Assembly: GCF_000385335.1 (NCBI RefSeq)
Contig: NZ_ARWA01000001.1
Span: forward strand, 4,170,001 to 4,234,000
Length of the DNA: 64,000 nt
Reading direction: 5' to 3'
From: Methyloferula stellata AR4
GTDB lineage: Bacteria > Pseudomonadota > Alphaproteobacteria > Rhizobiales > Beijerinckiaceae
In this document: piece by piece, positions 53,494-61,253 of the stretch
Layout of the letters: each line of letters opens with the position of its first letter
How positions within the stretch are numbered: the first letter of the stretch is position 1
Translations under genes and position numbers: made by a program
Notes under the pieces: generated by a model
Databases searched by the model: none
What the model saw: the letters and a program-made list of their open reading frames with translations, nothing else
Told to the model about the DNA's origin: nothing

Positions 53494-54723
53494 ATGGAAA
53501 GCCGGACGAAAGGCGAGGCCGATGACCTCGCCCCGCATGAGAAGCCACGCACTTCCGTCCTGCCGGGTCCTCTGAACGGCGTCGTGATCCTGGATCTGTC
53601 GCGGGTTCTGGCTGGGCCTTATTGCACTTTGCTGCTGGCCGAGCTTGGGGCGAGAGTCATCAAGGTCGAGCCGCCCGAAGGCGACGATTCCCGCCGCTAT
53701 GGGCCGTTCCGCAACGGTGCCTCGCTTTATTTCGCGGCGGTCAATCGCGGCAAGGAATCGATCGCGCTCGACCTTAAAGATGCGCAAGACCGTGCGATCC
53801 TCGACGAGCTCATGGGGCTCGCCGATGTGATCGTCGAAAATTTCCGCCCCGGCACGATGGAGAAGCTCGGCTTTGGCTGGGACGAGCTCCATAAGCGCCA
53901 TCCGCATCTGATCTATGCGGCGACCTCCGGCTTCGGCCATACGGGCCCGTGGGCGCCCCGCCCCGCCTATGACATTATCGTGCAAGGCATGGGCGGCATC
54001 ATCTCCGTCACCGGCCACAAGGATGCGGAACCGGCGCGCATCGGCATTTCGATCGGCGATCTTTCGGCTGGCCTCTATACCGCGATCGGCATCAATGCCG
54101 CGCTCTTCCATCGCGAGAAGACGGGCGAAGCGACCAAGATCGATATTTCCATGTTCGACTGCCAGCTCTCGCTCATGGAAAACCCCGCCATGCGTTTTCT
54201 CGCGACGCATGAGGTGCCGCAAAAGCTGGGCGGACGGCATGCCACCATCTCGCCTTTCGCGATCTTTCAAACGGCCGACGAGCCGATGATCATCGCGGCC
54301 GGAAACGACACGCTGTTTCGCAAGCTGGCGGCGGCCTTGAACCTGCACGGCCTTGCGGATGATCCGCGCTTTACGACCAATGCGCTTCGCTGCGCCAATT
54401 TCGACGAATTGAAAAGTGGAATTGAGAAGGCGCTGATCGCGTCACCTGCCGCCTATTGGATCGCACTTTTGGAAAAGGCCGGCGTGCCTGCCGGCCCGAT
54501 CAACACGATCGCCGATGCGCTCGAACATCCGCAAGTCGAAGCAAGGCATATGATCGTGAAGACCGAAGACCCGGTGACAGGCACCGTCGAGATGATCGGC
54601 AATCCGATCAAGATCGAGCCCTATGCGAGCACGGAATCCTCGGTGCGCGCGCCCGCGCCGGAGCTGGGCGCCGATCGCGCCGCGCTGCTGGCGGAGTTGA
54701 AGCAAACGGCACGGCCTCGTTAG
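53494..54723 (+). CDS. CaiB/BaiF (class III) CoA-transferase
   Basis: 409 residues of the class III CoA-transferase family. Seen: ILDLSRVLAGPYCTLLLAEL at about 30, VENFRPGTMEKLG, and the catalytic aspartate in RPAYDIIVQGMGG. Members move CoA between carboxylic acids (formyl-CoA:oxalate, succinyl-CoA:mesaconate and others). Substrate cannot be read from sequence; divergence from malonyl-CoA decarboxylase makes malonate a reasonable guess. It ends four bases inside the convergent TetR gene. AAGGG lies just before the ATG. Confidence 0.87.
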   Translation: MESRTKGEADDLAPHEKPRTSVLPGPLNGVVILDLSRVLAGPYCTLLLAELGARVIKVEPPEGDDSRRYGPFRNGASLYFAAVNRGKESIALDLKDAQDRAILDELMGLADVIVENFRPGTMEKLGFGWDELHKRHPHLIYAATSGFGHTGPWAPRPAYDIIVQGMGGIISVTGHKDAEPARIGISIGDLSAGLYTAIGINAALFHREKTGEATKIDISMFDCQLSLMENPAMRFLATHEVPQKLGGRHATISPFAIFQTADEPMIIAAGNDTLFRKLAAALNLHGLADDPRFTTNALRCANFDELKSGIEKALIASPAAYWIALLEKAGVPAGPINTIADALEHPQVEARHMIVKTEDPVTGTVEMIGNPIKIEPYASTESSVRAPAPELGADRAALLAELKQTARPR

Positions 54724-55319
54724 ATCACAGGCCGCGACCCGGCCACGAGAATATCGACCAATCGCTTCGCGCTTGCCTCCCAATCGGGGCTCGCGGCGAC
54801 ATTGGCGACGCCGACAAGCGCGCGCAAAAGATCGAAAGGATCGAGGTCGGCTCTTATGTCGCCGGACGCAACCGCGCGCGCGACAAGAGACTCGATCGCC
54901 GCTTTGATCTGCGCGCCCGATTCCGCGAAGAGTTGCGACGGGCCGCCGACCATCGAGTTGAGCGCCGGCGCGATCAAATGTTTCGCCGCGATATAATCGA
55001 CGAAAACCTTCATCCATTCGCGCAGCGCTTCGAGCGGGGGCCGCGCCGCTGAGAGCCGCGCCGCCGTATCCGCGAGTTCCTTGACCTCGGCGCGATAGAC
55101 GGCCTCGATCAAAGCGTCGCGCGTCGGGAAATGACGATAGAGCGTCCCCACGCCGACTCCCGCCTCCTTGGCGAGATCGTCGAGATTGATGTCGGCGCCT
55201 CCCCGCGTGAAGGCGGCTTTGGCGACTTTCAAAAGGCTGTCGCGATTGCGCTGCGCATCGGCGCGGGGCTTCCGCGCTTTTTCCGCTTTAGCTTTCGCCT
55301 CTTCGGCTCGGCCAATCAT
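54720..55319 (-). CDS. TetR-family transcriptional regulator
   Basis: 199 residues. The N-terminal helix-turn-helix is typical of TetR: DLAKEAGVGVGTLYRHFPTRDALIEA at about 47-72, followed by an all-helical ligand domain. A charged Lys/Ala-rich N-terminal tail precedes it. It is divergent from an SDR gene, with two palindromic CGGAGG-type sites between them, so it probably represses that gene and itself. Confidence 0.9.
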   Translation of the reverse strand: MIGRAEEAKAKAEKARKPRADAQRNRDSLLKVAKAAFTRGGADINLDDLAKEAGVGVGTLYRHFPTRDALIEAVYRAEVKELADTAARLSAARPPLEALREWMKVFVDYIAAKHLIAPALNSMVGGPSQLFAESGAQIKAAIESLVARAVASGDIRADLDPFDLLRALVGVANVAASPDWEASAKRLVDILVAGSRPVI

Positions 55320-55332
55320 AGCGCCCCCTTGT

Positions 55333-55380
55333 AAACGGAGGATTCCTCCGTATATTACTTTTCGGAGCTATCCTCCGTTT
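55333..55380. promoter_or_regulatory. Probable TetR operator between the TetR and SDR genes
   Basis: ACGGAGGATTCCTCCGT (55335-55351) is a perfect 8+1+8 palindrome. A second half-site pair CGGAG...CTCCG lies at 55363-55377, and AAACGGAGGA (55333) pairs exactly with TCCTCCGTTT (55371-55380). Spacing and position fit two dimer sites of a TetR repressor over the divergent promoters. Confidence 0.7.
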
Positions 55381-55461
55381 ATCTGAAAACTGGCGCGGCC
55401 GGCAAGTAGCTGACCGCGGATGGATGCTCGCGCCCTGACGCAAGCCTATGGGAGACGTGAT

Positions 55462-56448
55462 GTGACAGACGCATTCGGCGCAACCTCGACAACCGAAGAT
55501 GTCCTTCAAGGCATCGATTTAAAGGGCAAACGCGCGCTTGTGACGGGGGTTTCGGCGGGCCTCGGCGTCGAAACCGCGCGAGCCCTCGCCGCCCATGGCG
55601 CCTATGTCGTTGGCGCCGCGCGCGACCTCGCCAAGGGCAAACGGGCAACCGCCGAGGTCTTCGAGGCGGCGCGGAAGAGCGGCGGCGGATTCGAGCTTGT
55701 CGAACTCGATCTCGCCTCGCTCGCAAGCGTGCGGGCTTGCGCGGATGGTCTTGCCGCGAAGGGCGAACCCTTCGATCTCATCATCGCCAATGCCGGCGTG
55801 ATGGCGACGCCCTATGGTCATACAGCCGATGGCTTCGAGACGCAGTTCGGCACGAACCATCTCGGCCACTTCCTGTTCGTCAACCGGCTCGCGCCCTTGA
55901 TGCGCGACGGCGCGCGGCTCGTGAACCTGTCCTCAGCCGGACATCGCTTCAGCGACGTCGATCTCGAAGATCCGAATTTCGAACATAAGCCCTACGAGCC
56001 TTTCGTCGCTTATGGCCGCTCGAAGACCGCGAATATCCTCTTTTCCGTCGCCTTCGACAGGCGCCATAAGGCGCGCGGCGTCCGGGCCGCCGCCGTTCAT
56101 CCGGGCGGCATCCAGACCGAACTCGGGCGCTATATGGACAAGAGCTCGTATGATGCCATGCTCGAGCGGATCAACAAGATCAACGAACAGCTTGCCGCCG
56201 ATGGCAAGCCGCCGTTCCAATTCAAGACGGTGCCGCAGGGCGCCGCCACATCGATATGGACCGGCGTCACGGCGCAAGCCGATGAGATCGGCGGCCGCTA
56301 TTGCGAGAACTGCCGTGTCGGCCAAATCATGCCCGACGATCAGGAGATCAGCGTGGTGAGCGAGGGCGTACGCGCCTATGCGCTCGATCCCGTCCATGCA
56401 GAAGCGCTTTGGACAAAAAGCGAGGAATGGGTCGGCGAGCGCTTTTGA
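55462..56448 (+). CDS. Short-chain dehydrogenase/reductase
   Basis: 328 residues. The cofactor motif VTGVSAGLGVETAR, the NAG motif in IIANAGVM, catalytic Ser in LSSAGHR and YGRSK are all present. The layout resembles the retinol-dehydrogenase/WW-oxidoreductase-like SDR branch. Substrate unknown. The GTG at 55462 is preceded by GGGAGA six bases upstream; the ATG at 55420 has no such site. Control by the divergent TetR protein through the palindromes upstream is likely. A REP-like element follows the stop. Confidence 0.88.
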   Translation: MTDAFGATSTTEDVLQGIDLKGKRALVTGVSAGLGVETARALAAHGAYVVGAARDLAKGKRATAEVFEAARKSGGGFELVELDLASLASVRACADGLAAKGEPFDLIIANAGVMATPYGHTADGFETQFGTNHLGHFLFVNRLAPLMRDGARLVNLSSAGHRFSDVDLEDPNFEHKPYEPFVAYGRSKTANILFSVAFDRRHKARGVRAAAVHPGGIQTELGRYMDKSSYDAMLERINKINEQLAADGKPPFQFKTVPQGAATSIWTGVTAQADEIGGRYCENCRVGQIMPDDQEISVVSEGVRAYALDPVHAEALWTKSEEWVGERF

Positions 56449-56460
56449 GGCGGCGATCCC

Positions 56461-56663
56461 AAACCCTCATCCTGAGGAGCCGCACCCATTTTGGGTTTAC
56501 CCGAAATGGGCATTCTAATGTTTCAAGTCGCGCAAGCGCGACTTGAAATGCGGCGTCTCGAAGGACGAGGGTTTGAGGTTAGCAAGGCGACATCGATCCC
56601 TCGCCCTTCGAGGCTCGCATCAAGCCACAATGGCTTGATGCTTCGCACCTCAGGGTGAGGGAT
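56461..56663. repeat. REP-like palindromic element, copy D, with enlarged hairpins
   Basis: It has the same outer halves as copies A-C but larger inserts. The left side holds CCCATTT...AAATGGG and AAGTCGCG-CAAG-CGCGACTT hairpins; the right side holds CATCAAGCCA-CAA-TGGCTTGATG. It lies between the convergent SDR and 90-residue hypothetical genes. Confidence 0.8.
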
Positions 56664-56676
56664 CTGTTTCTGAATC

Positions 56677-56949
56677 CTAATGCGTCTGCAAATCAGCCTT
56701 TTCGAGCGTGATCGTGCAGGCCTCGGTCGGCAGGCCCGAGCATTTTTCTTTGACGAGCGCTTCGACGCGGCTTTGCGCGGCGCGATAGGCTTGCCAGAGC
56801 TTCTGGTGATCGAAAGACGTATAGTCGCCAAGCGCACCCTGCGGAATGACGACGGTCACTTTGACCTTGGCTTCGCCGCAAAGCAGCGTGTCGGTCAAAA
56901 CCCCGTTATTATCGATGGCCACCGTGCCGTGAGTAAATTCCGCGTCCAA
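56677..56949 (-). CDS. Hypothetical protein, 90 residues
   Basis: A small acidic-to-neutral protein with a beta-rich first half (GTVAIDNNGVLTDTLLCGEA) and a helical second half (FDHQKLWQAYRAAQSRVEALV), and two later cysteines. The pattern is that of small conserved hypothetical proteins; I do not assign a family. GGAGCGGGACATTGG-like sequence precedes the start. It is a single gene upstream of nothing on its strand, after proB ends at 57026 on the same strand. Confidence 0.6.
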   Translation of the reverse strand: MDAEFTHGTVAIDNNGVLTDTLLCGEAKVKVTVVIPQGALGDYTSFDHQKLWQAYRAAQSRVEALVKEKCSGLPTEACTITLEKADLQTH

Positions 56950-57025
56950 TGTCCCGCTCCTTTTTGATCCAGCGCCTCATCGGTTGTTACCGCCTGATGG
57001 TGCCTTCAAACCGTTTATGTCTCAG

Positions 57026-58201
57026 CTATTCTCCACCCACCACCATGTCGTCGCGATGGATGATTTCGGCGCGGCCGGGAATGCCCAGCACTTTTTCAAT
57101 CTCGCGCGAATTGCGCCCGGCGATCTGCGCCGCCTCGATCGCATCATAAGCCACAAGGCCGCGGCCGATCTCGGCGCCCTGCCCGTCGCGGATCACGACG
57201 CAATCGCCGCGCGCGAAATTGCCTTCGACACGCTTGACGCCAGCGGGCAACAGACTGGCGCCACCGAAGATCGCTTTGACCGCGCCGTCATCGACATGAA
57301 CCGTGCCGCGCGGCTCGAGCGAGCCCCCGATCCATTTTTTCCGCGCGGTGACCGGGTTCGAAGGCGTCAGAAACCAGGTGCAGAGCGCGGCTTCTCTTAT
57401 GCGCTGCACCGGATGCGCGACGCGCCCATCGGCGATCAGCATATGCGTGCCGCCTGTCGTCGCGATCTTCGCGGCCTCAAGCTTGGTCCGCATGCCGCCG
57501 CGCGAGAAGGCCGAAGCCGCACCTCCGGCCATGGCCTCGATCTCGGCCGTCACGCGCGGCACGACGGGGATCAGCTTCGCTTCGGGATCGGTGCCGGGCG
57601 GCGCCGTGTAAAGGCCGGCCACATCCGACAGAAGGATGAGAAGGTCGGCGGAAGCCATGGTCGCGACGCGGGCCGCGAGGCGATCATTATCGCCATAGCG
57701 GATCTCGGCGGTCGCCACGGTGTCGTTTTCGTTGATGACGGGGATCGCGCGCAGATCGAGCAGGCGCCCGATGGTTTCGCGCGCATTGAGATAACGCTGG
57801 CGCTCTTCCGTATCGCCGAAGGTGACGAGGATTTGCCCGGCCGTGACCATGCGGTCGCCGAGCACTTCCGCCCAAAGCCGCGCCAGCGCGATCTGGCCGA
57901 CCGCCGCCGCCGCCTGGCTGTCCTCCAGCCGCAAGGCGCCTTTCGGCAGGCCGAGCACGGTGCGGCCAAGCGCGACGGAGCCCGAGGACACGATCAGAAT
58001 ATCCCTGCCCTCGCCATGCAGGCTCGCGATATCGTCGGCGAGCGCTGCCAGCCAATCGCGCCGCACACAACCCTTCTCGTGATCGACGAGGAGCGACGAA
58101 CCGACCTTGATCGTGATGCGGCGGAATTGATCGAGCTTGGGGACGGCCGCGGGTTTCGCCGTCTGCTGTTTGTTGACGGCGCGCGCGTTCACGGATGCCA
58201 C
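57026..58201 (-). CDS. proB: Glutamate 5-kinase ProB with PUA domain
   Basis: 391 residues: an amino acid kinase domain ([14 protein letters not shown]-like start, [36 protein letters not shown]) and a C-terminal PUA domain (about 290-370). It phosphorylates glutamate in the first step of proline synthesis; the PUA domain takes part in feedback control. It overlaps obg by 13 bases. Confidence 0.95.
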   Translation of the reverse strand: MASVNARAVNKQQTAKPAAVPKLDQFRRITIKVGSSLLVDHEKGCVRRDWLAALADDIASLHGEGRDILIVSSGSVALGRTVLGLPKGALRLEDSQAAAAVGQIALARLWAEVLGDRMVTAGQILVTFGDTEERQRYLNARETIGRLLDLRAIPVINENDTVATAEIRYGDNDRLAARVATMASADLLILLSDVAGLYTAPPGTDPEAKLIPVVPRVTAEIEAMAGGAASAFSRGGMRTKLEAAKIATTGGTHMLIADGRVAHPVQRIREAALCTWFLTPSNPVTARKKWIGGSLEPRGTVHVDDGAVKAIFGGASLLPAGVKRVEGNFARGDCVVIRDGQGAEIGRGLVAYDAIEAAQIAGRNSREIEKVLGIPGRAEIIHRDDMVVGGE

Positions 58202-59223
58202 TCCGCGACGCGCTCCGTGACGGCTTCGGCCGCATGGCTGTCATCGATCACAGACATCAAGGCACGCAAGGTCTCGGTGACATTGAGCCTTGTCGCGGAA
58301 GAGAGCTTGATCGGCGTATGTTTGCAGGCGCGCTTCAGCCGCGCGATCTGCTGCTTCAAGGTCTCCGCATCGACCGTATCGACCTTCGAAAGCGCCACGA
58401 TCTCGGGCTTTTCGGTCAGGCCGCCGCCATAGGCCTCCAACTCCTTGCGGATCAGCTTATAGGCTTTGCCCGCGTGCTCTGTGCCGGCATCGACAAGATG
58501 CAGGATCACGCGGCAGCGCTCGACATGGCCCAGGAAGCGATCGCCGAGCCCATGGCCTTCATGCGCGCCTTCGATGAGGCCCGGAATATCGGCGAGCACG
58601 AATTCGCGCTCGTCTATGCCGACGACGCCGAGCTGCGGATGCAGAGTCGTGAAAGGATAATCGGCGATCTTCGGCCGCGCCGCCGAAACGGTTGCGAGAA
58701 AGGTCGATTTGCCGGCATTGGGCAGGCCGACGAGGCCCGCATCCGCGATGAGTTTCAGGCGCAGCCAAAGCGTACGCTCTTCGCCGTCCTGGCCCGGATT
58801 GGCGCGGCGTGGCGCCTGATTGGTCGAGGTTTTGAAATAGGCATTGCCGAAGCCGCCATTGCCGCCGCGCGCGAGCCGTACCTCCTGGCCGACCTGGGTC
58901 AGATCGGCGATCGGCTCTTCGCCATCTTCCTCGAAAATCTGGGTGCCGACCGGCACTTTGAGAATGCAGTCCGCTCCCTTGCCGCCGGCGCGCTGCTTGC
59001 CCATGCCGTGCATGCCGGTCTTGGCCTTGAAATGCTGCTGGTAGCGGTAATCGATCAACGTATTGAGCCCGTCGACGCAAACGGCGATGACATCGCCGCC
59101 CTTGCCGCCATCACCGCCATCCGGGCCACCGAACTCGATATATTTCTCGCGCCGGAAGGAGACACTTCCGGCGCCGCCATTACCTGAACGAATATAGATC
59201 TTGGCTTGATCGAGAAATCTCAT
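58189..59223 (-). CDS. obg: Obg-family GTPase
   Basis: 344 residues. The glycine-rich Obg fold ([13 protein letters not shown]) is followed by a GTPase domain with P-loop [11 protein letters not shown], switch [12 protein letters not shown] and SKVDTVD. It lacks a long C-terminal extension. It acts in late 50S assembly and stress control. Overlaps of 4 and 13 bases with the GNAT and proB genes indicate a single operon. Confidence 0.95.
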   Translation of the reverse strand: MRFLDQAKIYIRSGNGGAGSVSFRREKYIEFGGPDGGDGGKGGDVIAVCVDGLNTLIDYRYQQHFKAKTGMHGMGKQRAGGKGADCILKVPVGTQIFEEDGEEPIADLTQVGQEVRLARGGNGGFGNAYFKTSTNQAPRRANPGQDGEERTLWLRLKLIADAGLVGLPNAGKSTFLATVSAARPKIADYPFTTLHPQLGVVGIDEREFVLADIPGLIEGAHEGHGLGDRFLGHVERCRVILHLVDAGTEHAGKAYKLIRKELEAYGGGLTEKPEIVALSKVDTVDAETLKQQIARLKRACKHTPIKLSSATRLNVTETLRALMSVIDDSHAAEAVTERVAEWHP

Positions 59224-59870
59224 TGCGCGGCCGTTTCGGCTTCAGAGGGCGGCGTGTCGCGTCCACGCACCTGATGCAGCATGGACGGCAGCAAGCGCGG
59301 TGCCAAGCGCTTCATCCAGCTTTTCCGGTCGAGGTCGAAACGGTCGCACGGATGCAACCCGCCGCGTGCCGGCAAATTGTCGAGGCCGGTGTCGAGATAG
59401 GCAAAGCCGCATTTTTCGAGCACGCGTCGCGAGGCCGGATTGATGACCCGCGAATTGGCGACGACGCGCTCCGCCTTGGTCAGACGGAACACCGTATCGA
59501 CCAGCGCTTTCACCGCTTCGGTGGCGATCCCCTTGCCCCAGAATGCCGGTGCGATGGCATAGCCGATCTCGACATTGAGCGTCTGATCCCCATGCGCGGC
59601 GACGAGGCCGATCACATTGCGCCCCGCGCTTTTCTGCGTGATCGCGAGCACGAGGCCGCGGCCGCAGGCATTGTCGGCACGGGCCTGGAACACGAAACGC
59701 TCGGCCTCGCCCGCCGGATAGGGATGTGGGATTTCGGCGGTCATCTGCGCCACATCGGCAAGGCTCGCGAAGGCTTTGATCGCCGCGGCATCGGTCGCAC
59801 GCGGCCAACGCAGCCACAGACGCTTGGTCTCGATGCGGAATATATCGTCAGAGGTTAAATCCGGGAACAT
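59220..59870 (-). CDS. GNAT-family N-acetyltransferase (RimJ/RimL-like)
   Basis: 216 residues of the GNAT fold: [20 protein letters not shown] start, the beta strand [20 protein letters not shown] forming the acetyl-CoA pyrophosphate loop, and [13 protein letters not shown]. It resembles enzymes acetylating protein N termini or small amines. In many Rhizobiales this gene lies between rpmA and obg, as here. It overlaps obg by four bases. Confidence 0.88.
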   Translation of the reverse strand: MFPDLTSDDIFRIETKRLWLRWPRATDAAAIKAFASLADVAQMTAEIPHPYPAGEAERFVFQARADNACGRGLVLAITQKSAGRNVIGLVAAHGDQTLNVEIGYAIAPAFWGKGIATEAVKALVDTVFRLTKAERVVANSRVINPASRRVLEKCGFAYLDTGLDNLPARGGLHPCDRFDLDRKSWMKRLAPRLLPSMLHQVRGRDTPPSEAETAAQ

Positions 59871-59914
59871 GACCTGGACTCCGATCGGCTGAACTTATGC
59901 AAAGTTCGGAAACG

Positions 59915-59945
59915 AAAAAAGGGGCGGTGTTCCCACCTCCCCTTT
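59915..59945 (-). terminator. Rho-independent terminator of rplU-rpmA
   Basis: On the minus strand, GGGGAGGTG-GGAA-CACCGCCCC forms a stem followed by TTTTTT. It lies about 118 bases after the rpmA stop and 45 before the GNAT start, so it should separate the ribosomal protein operon from the GNAT-obg-proB operon. Confidence 0.8.
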
Positions 59946-60062
59946 GTGAAACCCTTGCGGGCCTCTCGGACTTTTCAGGCTGTCCTGAATGTGCTCTTCG
60001 CGGAGAAGAACCAAGTCCACCGGGTCTGTGGGAGCCGGTGGAGGTCTTCTAAAACTCCACCG

Positions 60063-60338
60063 TTATTCTGCGGCCGCGGCTTGCGGTGCCGGGATGACCG
60101 ATACGTAGGCTCGGCCATTGCCTTTGGTTTGGAAGAAGACTTGGCCCGCCGTAAGGGCAAAGAGCGTATGGTCCACACCAAGGCCGACATTGGCGCCGGG
60201 ATGCCATGTCGTGCCGCGTTGGCGCACAATAATATTGCCGCCGATGACGAACTCGCCGCCGAATTTCTTGACGCCGAGGCGGCGGCCCTTCGAGTCGCGC
60301 CCGTTGCGGGAGGAACCGCCAGCTTTCTTATGTGCCAT
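60063..60338 (-). CDS. rpmA: 50S ribosomal protein L27
   Basis: 91 residues starting [20 protein letters not shown], the standard bL27 N terminus without a cleavable extension. [19 protein letters not shown] is the family core. The ATG at 60338 is chosen over an in-frame upstream ATG because it gives the conserved start. It follows rplU by about 110 bases. Confidence 0.97.
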   Translation of the reverse strand: MAHKKAGGSSRNGRDSKGRRLGVKKFGGEFVIGGNIIVRQRGTTWHPGANVGLGVDHTLFALTAGQVFFQTKGNGRAYVSVIPAPQAAAAE

Positions 60339-60449
60339 AACCCGTGCTCCAAAACCTTTCGCTGCCAGCAAGGGCGTTGAAAGGAGAATCTATTTATCTC
60401 ATACGCGAAATTTCAAGGCGCTTAAAGGGCCTTTGACAGGCCCGATATT

Positions 60450-60767
60450 TTAGGCGGTCTTGACGCCAGTGATCTTGACCAGGGTCAGATCCTGCCGGTG
60501 ACCGCGCTTGCGCTTCGAATTCTGGCGCCGGCGCTTCTTGAAGGACAGAACCTTCGGTCCGCGCTTCTGCTCGACGATTTCGGCGGCGACGGTGGCACCT
60601 GCCACGAAAGGCGCGCCGAACGTCGGCTCGCCCTCGCCCGCGATCATGAGCACATTGTCGAACGTGATCGCGTCGCCAGGATTTCCGGCCAGCGCCATCA
60701 CGGTAATCGTATCTTCGGCAGTAACGCTATATTGCTTACCGCCGGTTTTAATGACTGCGAACATCAT
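60450..60767 (-). CDS. rplU: 50S ribosomal protein L21
   Basis: 105 residues. MFAVIKTGGKQYSV at the N terminus and KRRRQNSKRKRGHRQ near the C terminus identify bL21, which binds 23S rRNA domain II. It is first in the rplU-rpmA operon. AGGAAAA lies just before the ATG. A leader of about 200 bases upstream holds a terminator-like hairpin. Confidence 0.97.
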   Translation of the reverse strand: MMFAVIKTGGKQYSVTAEDTITVMALAGNPGDAITFDNVLMIAGEGEPTFGAPFVAGATVAAEIVEQKRGPKVLSFKKRRRQNSKRKRGHRQDLTLVKITGVKTA

Positions 60768-60953
60768 TTTCCTCGTGTGTTCGATCCGGCTCTTCCGCGG
60801 ACATCCGCGGCGGCCGGCTTTTTGCAGTTGAACCGCTTTAACTTGATCAGCCCGGTTTTGTTAGAAATCCGGTGTTTCACGCCGTTTGGGCTTGGATCGC
60901 GGCCGCCGCGTCCGCCAAGCAGAGCGTTTACCGGCACGAAAACAGAACAAACG

Positions 60954-60976
60954 AAAAAAGCGGCCGATGCCGCCGC
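60954..60976 (-). terminator. Terminator-like hairpin in the rplU leader
   Basis: On the minus strand GCGGC-GGCATCG-GCCGC is followed by TTTTTT. It lies about 190 bases upstream of rplU, and no minus-strand gene ends here, so it may be an attenuator or the end of a short RNA. Confidence 0.5.
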
Positions 60977-60989
60977 GTGAACATCCTCG

Positions 60990-61018
60990 GACCTACAGAG
61001 TCAGGGCTTGACTGTCAA
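60990..61018 (-). promoter_or_regulatory. Possible rplU promoter
   Basis: TTGACA (minus strand, 61018 to 61013) is a perfect -35 box. Seventeen bases on lies TAGGTC, a poor -10 match. Position upstream of the rplU leader supports the call. Confidence 0.35.
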
Positions 61019-61253
61019 CTCCAAAGCATGGCGCGCGCACGCCACCGGGGCTTTGTATAGTTACGTAGAGGTTTGAAAATAATCCGCTTTTTGAGCGCCA
61101 ATTGCCGCCTTGGGCTCGGCCTGCCCCATTTGAGCCACCTTCACCGGCTTGTTTCCGCAGCTTATGCGCGTGCGAATCTCTGCCTCCAAGACGAAAAACC
61201 AGGGCCGGTAAGCTCGGCCATTGGCAACCCGCCAAGGGTAAGGATAAGGTTAA

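Larger units (their letters stand above)
60768..61253. other. Divergent intergenic region rplU / M23 peptidase
   Basis: About 486 bases with no supported gene. It contains the possible rplU promoter and terminator-like hairpin, then the upstream region of the M23 gene with TAAGGATAAGG near its start. I see no tRNA. Confidence 0.5.

Noticed and set aside
60870-61070. tRNA or small stable RNA gene upstream of rplU
   Set aside because: No cloverleaf or T-loop GTTC consensus could be folded by eye; only the terminator-like hairpin is clear.
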